Shown here in pieces: positions 56,646 to 64,000 of a stretch of 64,000 bases of DNA. A model generated the notes under the pieces. That model was not told the origin of the DNA. It worked only from the letters and a program-made list of their open reading frames with translations, and searched no databases. How positions within the stretch are numbered: position 1 is the stretch's first letter; the number at the start of each line of letters is the position of its first letter. The position numbers and the translations under genes were made by a program. The DNA comes from Phocoena phocoena (taxonomy: Eukaryota; Chordata; Mammalia; Artiodactyla; Phocoenidae): positions 39,511,124 to 39,575,123 of the forward strand of contig NC_089226.1 in NCBI RefSeq assembly GCF_963924675.1. Reading direction: 5' to 3'.

Positions 56646-57286
56646 CCGTCCCTGGGGGACAAGAGGTGCATCCCTCGCTCTCCCTACACTCACGTTTAGG
56701 AAGCTCTACCCATGCTTGGGCCAAGGGCGGGCGCGAGAGGCCTCTGCTCAGAAAGACACAACTAGAAAACAAACAGAGGGCACCTCATCCTCCCCAGCAG
56801 TGTTCCCAGGTCACTGTCCCCTTCGGGCGGTGGAGGGGGGGACCCTTCACTCGGGGACTCTCATGGAATTTGTCCCTTTCTCCTGCTTCAGCCACTGTGG
56901 CTCCCACCTGAATTTCACCACTTTACCATGTGACTTCTTTCTACCAAAGCCCCCCACATTTCCTGTGACCCCAAGACACTAAGAAGGCAGCGACATCTGC
57001 CACGTCCATCGTGGGGTGCAGAGACGCTTCCGACTCCAGCTCAGACTCAGGGCCCAGGCTGCTTGGGTAAATTCCTGAGTGACGGTGGTCACTGGCAGGC
57101 CCTGAACCCAGGATCGCCCAAAGAGGACACTCAGATGTGATCAAAGTGGCCACCGTCTCTCGGGCCCACGTCCCCGGCGTTTCTTCCTTCTGTATTTGTC
57201 TGGAGGGGTGGGTGGCAGGGTGGACGGCAAGTTCCAGGGGTTTGGATGACTCATTTCCTCCTGGGATCAAAAGCATGAGGCCCACA

Positions 57287-57308
57287 GGGGCTGGGGGGAG
57301 GGAGGGGA
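57287..57308 (+). other. G-run with quadruplex potential
   Basis: GGGG, GGGGGG, GGG and GGGG tracts with loops of one or two bases meet the G-quadruplex pattern. It lies about 160-180 bases beyond the proposed polyadenylation signal of the minus-strand transcript. Confidence 0.5.
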
Positions 57309-57467
57309 GCACGCGGGATGCCTCTTGCCTCTTCAAGCCAAACAGCAAGTGAGGCTGCTTCCAGCAGTAAAATGAAATGAAATTCAACCAACATTCACTG
57401 AGCACCTGGTATATAAGTTCCTTGGGACAGAAAAGAGCAAGCGTGAGGGAGAGAGCCATTTTATCCA

Positions 57468-57473
57468 TTTATT
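57468..57473 (-). terminator. Candidate polyadenylation signal
   Basis: The minus strand reads TGTATATAATAAATGG here. AATAAA is the standard signal. The preceding TGTA (and TGTATATA, a Pumilio-type site) fits a cleavage factor I upstream element. Cleavage would be expected around 57440-57458. Confidence 0.45.
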
Positions 57474-57939
57474 ATATACAATATTAAGGCACAAATTTAA
57501 GCAGCAAAGAATAGGAAAATCTTTGGCTGACCAACAGTATCAACATTCGCTGTGAGGGACATGCCGTCTTCTTGGATTTCCCCGCTCTGGACACAGACCC
57601 ATCTGGCCGTGCAGCTCTGCACCCTCCACCTCTGCTTCAATACAGACTAGCAAATCGAAGATGCCAGAATCGTACACCAGAGTCTGCTGGAGGGAACACA
57701 GCACACGCCACCAAGCAGGGCGATGGCACACACAGCTGGCGGGAAGTGTGGCAGCACCCCGGCCGTTGGTGCTTTGGCTGAGGTGGGTGCACGGCCTGCC
57801 CAGCCTCACAGAATGTCCCAGATTCTGCATGAGCCTCACGCGGAGAAGGAGCCTCCCCTTCCCCTCCGCAAAAGGGGAAAACACCTTAATTCAAAGAAAA
57901 TCACTATGGATCAATTTGCTTACATTCTGGTTTGTAATA

Positions 57940-59030
57940 AATACTTACAGGTGTCTCTACGTGAACGGAATCTTAGGCAAACCACATGTAAACACACCAC
58001 TGGGCACCAAAACTTCAGGAGCTGATACAAGAAAATACTGTATATGTACTTCATTATATTGAAAAAACAATATTTTAATTCCATGAGGAAGCGAAGTTTC
58101 CTGACAAAGAAACACCTCAGTCTTGGCCTAACATGACAATAACATGCACTTAAGTCTAACAGGGTTTTACAGAATTCCTACTGGAGGCGGCTACTCGTGA
58201 ATGTACACTTACACCCGCGTGTACGCAGAGACGTGAACACATACAAGGCGTGGCAAGGGAGCGGGTTTTTTACAACGAACCCTCTGGAAGGTACGTGTAC
58301 TAACGATGACTGTCCTCCTTTGAAGTGGTCACTCTGAAAGCCTCTGAGGGTCCAAAGACTCATCCCCCAGAAACATCTTAAGGACTTCTTTCAAAGAAAA
58401 AAGCTAAAAGGATGTGACTTACCTTAATCACCCATCTTTATTTATCCAACCGAGTGAATGACTTGGGATTATTTCCAAACTTAAGCCTGCCTTCAAAGGA
58501 TGATGCTTTCTCATCTCTAAGGATAACCAGAGGAACATGCCAGGCCCCCAGATCCATTCTAACAGAGGCGTCTGCAAAGTGTTTCTACTAAGCACGGCAG
58601 TAATCAGCACAGAGTCTCGCAAAGGGTTACCTCTTAAGCAACGTGGGGTGAGATGAAACACTTGCATTCTTCTGGATATTAAGAAAAGAAACTCGACATA
58701 CAACCTTACAGTCACACCTCCTATGTATGCACTGACATATACATGTCTTTATACCATTAAATGACCAGATGAGAAAGGGGGATACTACTTAAAAGGGACA
58801 GAAAAAGACTGCTCATTATTGACAGTTCCAGAAGAAATCCATTTACTGAAATGCTGACTTCTCCATGCTCCCAGCTGATCAGCTTCTGGTAACTTCTTAA
58901 TTACTCTGCGCATCTCCCACAGAGCCACACACCAGAGGCAAACCCATTAAACAATCCTCATGTCGAATGAAGACGTTTTAAACCCACTGATTAATTAGCA
59001 AGAAAAAGGAAGAGAAAACCGACATTCATA
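57940..59030. other. Repeat-poor AT-rich sequence inside putative UTR
   Basis: No transposon is recognised. It is part of the proposed 3' UTR. A minus-strand AATAAATAAAG-type sequence lies near 58436-58450. Confidence 0.35.
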
Positions 59031-60213
59031 AAGCGTATACCATGGCTGTGTCAGACTTGGAGGGGAGAAGCAGGCAACTGTGGGCTGGACCTTCTCTGTT
59101 TAAGAACAGTCGCCCGGCTCCCTTGTACCACGGTCCTCCAAGGCTTAGGAGGAGTGTGAGATCACTGGGGGCAGAGAGAAGCATGCCCCGCCGGCACCGG
59201 TGCAGACACGCAGCAGGACTTTGTTCTGGAAAACATACCTCTTTGCTCAGCTCCCAGCAGCCCAAGCGTGAGCTCCCTGCCTCAAAACCTTGCAACTCCT
59301 CCACCTTGCAAGTCTCCGCTGCCCCACCTGACGTCTGTGTTCACATCAGTCCCTGGGACTCAGGCTGCTGTAGGGAGAATTTCTCTTGCCATCAGCTACG
59401 GACAAGGACGCAGGAGCCACCTGCAATTGTCAGTGCTCAGCATCCTAGGGACACAGGAGGCTGCGGGCAAACCCAGGAGAGAACAGCAGTGATGGCTGGC
59501 TCCTCTGCAGGGGGCATTCCAACAGCCTCCCCGCTGAGCCACAGAACCAACGAACTCTCTCTTCCAAGTTCACAATCCATTGGGAGCAACTGTCTCGATC
59601 CAGCCCAAGTCCTGTGTAGTCAAATGCACACATAGGTTCCCAAGAGCAAGTTCTGCAAAACTGAAGGAGAGAGACATGCCTCCACTCTCTGCCCTCCAAC
59701 CCGAGCCCTGGGAGGGACATGGCAGCCCTGTCCTGCATGCCTGCTCCAAGCAGACTGGGCATGACACGGTGGCTGGCTTCCCAACTCTGGGAAGCAGAAG
59801 AAAAGCTAATAAGAAAAAGCGAAGGAAAGGTTCTGCACACGCTCTGAAATTAGTGCCCAAAAGCAGCAACACCTCCTGTTGCACACAGTACCCCGGGCAG
59901 CACGCAGAAACCGCCAGGCGACACACTGAAGGAAGAAGCGGAGTTACTCCAGCACGTCACCACACGAGGCCAAGGCCTTTACCCTTCACCCTGAGACACG
60001 GCTCGCGAGTTCATTAGCAGACACCACTGAAAAGTTCTGGAGAAGGCCCGGCCTCTGGACCACTTGCAAGTAAGTGCTTTTTAAACAGACTTTGTGGTCC
60101 TGCTTACAATGGAACACAAAGACTCCTACCTATACCTGTGTTTATGGGCAGTTCTAGCAGTTCTGGGCTTTAGTCCTATTTCTTAGCTCCCGGGGTGGCA
60201 AGGGGGCAGCAAG

Positions 60214-60214
<1 letters not shown>

Positions 60215-60263
<49 letters not shown>
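60215..60263 (+). repeat. (TG)n microsatellite
   Basis: About 24 uninterrupted TG units, which would be CA repeats in the proposed minus-strand transcript. Confidence 0.97.
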
Positions 60264-60264
<1 letters not shown>

Positions 60265-60324
60265 TATGAGTGCACACATCACATAGAGGGGACAGAGCGG
60301 GTCAAGCTGTGGCACTTATCATCC

Positions 60325-60560
60325 CCAAGTCAGAGGCAGTCCAGCCTGTGTCGAAGGCACAGCTCCTCTCCCAAAGCCTCGGCTCAGATCCCAGCCTCTC
60401 CTGGGGAAGGGACTTGACCTCCTGAGCCCCAGTTTCCTCCTCTGTGAAATAAGGATGATAAACTCGCCCCTGCTCCCATGTGGTCTGAGGACTCATTAAA
60501 AGGGACTTACCCCAGTGCTTGCATACAGTGGGCACTAAAAAAACAGAGCTAGGAGGATTA
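60325..60560 (+). repeat. MIR SINE relic
   Basis: CTCGGCTCAGATCCCAGCCT, CCCCAGTTTCCTCCTCTGTG and CAGTGCTTGCATACAGTGGG follow MIR. It is old enough to be shared by all placental mammals. Confidence 0.75.
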
Positions 60561-63209
60561 TTTTCTGAAAATCCAGTGAGATCATATATTGTCAACGGCC
60601 AGAACACACAGTGGGAGCTCAGTAGCTGCATTTCTCCTAAATGCAAGCAAGGCTTCGAGCTATGAAGATGAAAAGTGTCAGGGCCCACAAAAGAAGACAT
60701 TTCAAAACTATAGGTCCCTCTTCTTACGGAGGAGTCTTAGCAGGTTAGAAGAAAGATTAAGAACTACAGCACAACTGAAAAATGGTGACGTCTGTGTTTG
60801 CTTTCTGACAATTAACATGCCTGGCAACTCGGGGGACCAAGGAAAGCAAATGGGCCTTGTGCCTGAGCTGCCAACGAGATGTGCTGGGGCATAAAGATGA
60901 GGCTTTGCGGGAAACTGGGCTGCGGCTGTCACTCTCACCCGTTTCTAGGGGACACAGCCCATGTTTGGGGGAGCCCAGACACGGATGATGGGGGCCGGCA
61001 GAGATGACGTGCCCTCTTATTTCTAGACGTTTTCTTTCCATCCCCCACGTTCATCAGGGGTCAAAGTGTCCTTAAGAGAGTTAGTTGCCAGCAACTGAGC
61101 CTCATCACCTATAAAAAGTGACGGGGACTGAGACTGAGATGGGGAACCCTCTGCCCCATCCCTGCCCCGACGTGTCCATACTCACCTGGCCTCCACACCA
61201 GCCACGGGGCCTCACCGCTCCCTCCTCACACCCAGGGCTGCTCTGGTTTCCCAGGCTGCACAGTCCTCAGCGATGCTTAACGCAGGACTGCAGAAGGCAA
61301 CAGGCGCGATGCACAGCGCCTACCGCAGAGCAGGGCTTGAGCAGCATCCGTTCTGTTTACTCTCCTGACCACTAGGCAGCTCAGAGGCCACCTGGGCAAA
61401 GCCGTTGGTTTCCTTCCCCAACTCTCCCTCTCCAGCTCACACCTCTGTCATCCTTCCACCACCTCAATTTGGGGAGGCTTCACCCAGGTTACACTCCAAA
61501 GACCAACTCTAAAATAAGCCACCCAAGCAAAATTTCCTAAGTGATGCTGTCTTCAGGGCTTCATTTGGGTGGGACTTGAAAAAGCCTCAGAACTGGGGCT
61601 TTTATTTTTTTCTTTCTTTCCTTAAATAAGCATGAGGAAAGGGACCTGGGAAAACACAGATCCAGCTACCCTGCAGGGAGAAAACTATCAGGGCCCTGCG
61701 TGAGCATCTGACGGCCTGACGAGCTTCTCTCCTCTGATCCAGCACCTTCTAGATTTGTAAAGAAAGCCGATATCTGAGTATCTGAGGAGTCAGATGGGAA
61801 ACCTTACAGCACAGGGATGAGGCCCACGACCTCACTCACTCCTGGCTCTTTGACCTGGTGTTTCCGTCTTACTTTGGACAAGTTGCTCCCAACTGAAATC
61901 CTGAAAAACCTGACCGCACTGTATACATACTGGCCTGTTAGGTTACAAAGCAAGTTCCTGGCAGGGCAGAACTGATGTGCTGACACACACGTGCTGACGG
62001 TCACAGAGTCTGCGTGCTCATCAACAATGCCCAGAGGGATGCGAGGGGCGGGCAGAGCGGTGGCCACAAACAGTAGAAAGCGGGAGTGCCTGGGGAGATT
62101 CTAGATGCCACCAAGTCAAGTGTCACTCGCTTCCCGGAGTGCAGTCCTGAAAGTCCTACCTCAACAGAGCAATGAGGTGGAGATACCAAACTCCACGCAA
62201 GAGCTGATGTGAGAGAGAAAAAAGTCGGGCCCGTGAGCTTAATGCAGGACGTCACAGGGCTCGTGGATCGTCCGCCGAGTCGGAGCTTACCTAGGTCATG
62301 GCCAGAATGAGATCAACCACTGCAGCCCAACTCCTCAAAGGTGGAGAAAGCAGCCAGGGGACCCGCCATACGGCTTTGTCCCACCGGTCACGATGAATGA
62401 TGAACGTTCAGTTACTGCTCTGATAAACCCCAGAACAAAGGAATTCTGTCATGGCTTGTCGCAAAAGGAAAAAAACAAAGGAAGGAAAAAAGGGCAAAAT
62501 TAAAGAGTATGAAGCAGAGACAGAGATGAACTCAGAGAAGTGAGGGAGGATGCACACCAGGACCAGAAAGCTCCCGTCCTGTTTAGAAAATACTGCTCAA
62601 TCCAGAAAAGCTAAGATGTCCAAACCAAGCAGGTAATGAGGTGAAGATGGCCTTTTAAATTCCCCATCACCCTGGACATTTCTCCTCCCTGCCACACCCA
62701 CACGCATTCACAGGACACCCCATGGAGGGCACAGGTGATATTATTACGTTATAGCAAGACAGACTCTCTGAGATTCCTAGGAGGTTCTTCTCAAACAAAA
62801 CAAGCTAAGAGGCAAGGAGAATGGGAGTATTTCAAGGAAGATCCATGCCCAGGTTTATCTGTTTATAACCAGAGAATGGGTGTACACAGACCCTCCCCAA
62901 GAGATACATTTTCTGTACAACGGAAAAATTCCATTTCCTATTTCTTCTTTGTTTCCAAACCTACATGCATCTTCTCTCTTCCACCATATGCAGTAAAAAT
63001 CCTCGACATCGTCTTCATTTTCAGTTATGTAGGCCTCCTGTTTTTGTTTTGTTTTTAACATTTATAAAAAGTGTTCTCATTAATCTGAAATCCCAATCAG
63101 TTCAAATCATTCCTGATTTCCCATCCACAACCTTCTTGATCTTTCTTTCTCTTTGCCACGTTCCTTGCTCATCAAAATTCTGTTGCAAAATTCAACAGGG
63201 ATGCCGGTG

Positions 63210-63316
63210 TTAGATGAGAACTTCCATCATCTCCCCGTCAGGGAACTCGGGCTTGTGGAGCAAGCTGCTGACGCGACCTTTGTGGTCAGGTGACTTCCCG
63301 TGGCCAGGAGAATTCT
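63210..63316 (-). CDS. Candidate 3'-terminal coding exon, gene unknown
   Basis: On the minus strand a 107-base exon starts after an AG acceptor (63318-63317). It contributes two bases to a split codon, then 34 codons and a TAA stop at 63212-63210. Upstream there is a TGCTAAC branch-point match, with the branch A near 63338, 21 bases from the AG, and a pyrimidine-rich tract CCCTTCTGTTTGGCAG. Third positions are mostly G or C, as in real mammalian exons. The peptide begins NSPGHGKSPDHKGR and ends PDGEMMEVLI. The last four residues, EVLI, fit a class II PDZ-binding pattern, which is only suggestive. No domain is visible, no upstream exon lies in the window, and I do not recognise the protein. 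A second AG at 63316-63315 is an alternative acceptor. The call could be wrong if the signals are coincidental. Confidence 0.55.
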
Positions 63317-63343
63317 CTGCCAAACAGAAGGGACACGTTAGCA
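63317..63343 (-). promoter_or_regulatory. Splice branch point and acceptor
   Basis: The minus strand reads TGCTAAC at 63343-63337, then a C/T-rich stretch and TTTGGCAG ending at 63317. The 21-base spacing from branch A to acceptor is within the normal range. Confidence 0.5.
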
Positions 63344-63344
63344 G

Positions 63345-64000
63345 CCCGTTCCCCAGGAGGAGCACAGCCTTCCCAGCCCTCTCTAAAACGGAACCATTTA
63401 AGTACCACCCCTCACCATCGGTGCATGCGGGTAAGGCCGTAGCGCCCAGCCCACGGTGGACCAAAGCTAAATGACTGGCCCTGGGATTCGGACACAAAGA
63501 ACAGAACTAGGACGTCATGGGAGAGGTCTGAGTGGGTGAAAGTGGCATCGGGACTTGGTGCGGAGCCCTCACCCCTGCTCTCCTCCTCTCCTCTAAACTA
63601 TCAAGTGCACGCCACGAGCCAGGTCCTTGTCACATGTTCCCCACCTTCCCTGCAGAAAAGCATCCCAAGAATTAAATCTCCGAAAATAACATTGTGTTGA
63701 CTTGTCTATTTTGGAGGATAAACACAGGGAACTCCTTTGGAGGAAACAATTCATTTACGCCCGGTAGCTCCCACCTCCTCCTCACCCCATGACTACGAAC
63801 AGTCCAAAGCCACTTCTGGACTCATCGCCAAGCTCCTCCTAAGCTGTCTTCTCTTAAATATTTGACGGCAACTCCTTAGAACTGGCCTGAGTACTGGGCC
63901 AGTTCGCCTACTTTAAATCTACCTTCTCCTTCAATCAGGAGGTGCTCTCGACCCCGAATCCTTGACGAGTAAACACCTTGAAGGCAATGCCTTTGTACCT
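63345..64000. other. Putative last intron of the minus-strand gene
   Basis: If the terminal exon is real, this is intron sequence and the preceding exon lies beyond the window. I see no further exon here and no recognised repeat. Confidence 0.35.

Larger units (their letters stand above)
55655..57440. other. Mostly unassigned stretch before gene end
   Basis: No gene is recognised. A MIR relic lies at 56490-56645 and a G-rich run at 57287-57308, both listed separately. A reversed AATAAA (TTTATT) occurs at 56025-56030, an alternative end for a minus-strand transcript. Confidence 0.4.
57450..63209 (-). other. Putative long 3' UTR of unidentified gene
   Basis: Directly after the stop of the terminal exon there are 5.7 kb without any CHR SINE, L1 or LTR that I can see, while the rest of the window carries them every 1-4 kb. 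Only a MIR relic, microsatellite DNA and short tracts occur in it. A minus-strand AATAAA with upstream UGUA lies at its far end. Low density of young insertions is typical of long 3' UTRs. Other reversed signals (58436-58445, 61598-61606) could give shorter forms. The exact extent is inferred. Confidence 0.4.

Noticed and set aside
59042..59635. 197-codon plus-strand frame
   Set aside because: It lies antisense to the proposed 3' UTR, in GC-rich sequence where long chance frames are common, and shows no known motif.

Overview
This window is nuclear DNA from a mammal, and the repeats place it in a whale or dolphin. Six copies of the tRNA-derived SINE typical of cetaceans (CHR family) and three copies of a related shorter SINE are present. 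They sit with cetartiodactyl-type L1 3' ends, L2 and MIR relics, MaLR (MST/MLT) LTRs, ERV LTRs and hAT fossils. There is no bacterial-style gene organisation: ORFs are short, mostly lie over repeats, and look like noise. Family names rest on my memory of consensus sequences, with no alignment run.

Layout. From 1 to about 8.4 kb the window holds MIR and L2 relics, an L1 3' end split by a SINE, three ERV-type LTRs, two MST LTRs and a SINE inside a MIR. From 8.4 to 25 kb it is sparse, with L2, MIR, MLT1 and L1 3' ends, four SINEs, a MER5A and a strong CTCF-like motif at 15068-15082. From 25 to 31 kb there is a 2 kb decayed L1 ORF2 fragment, an MLT1 LTR, L2, and a MER20 split by an L1. From 31 to 46.6 kb nested insertions are common: a hAT element inside an LTR, two L1 3' ends with target-site duplications, a long antisense L1 ORF2 fragment, and microsatellites. 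From 46.6 to 57 kb there is mostly unassigned DNA with MIR, L2, a MaLR LTR and two SINEs.

The gene signal is at the right end on the minus strand. At 63316-63210 there is a convincing 3'-terminal coding exon, with a branch-point match, pyrimidine-rich tract, AG acceptor, 34 codons and a stop. The 5.7 kb to its left lack any young transposon and end at an AATAAA on the minus strand (57468-57473) preceded by UGUA. I read this as a long 3' UTR. I do not recognise the gene; its upstream exons would lie beyond position 64000.

No operon, CRISPR, rRNA or functional tRNA gene was seen, and I found no evidence for a new biological system. The most useful observations are the terminal exon with its putative 3' UTR, the datable nested insertions with readable target-site duplications, and the CTCF-like motifs.
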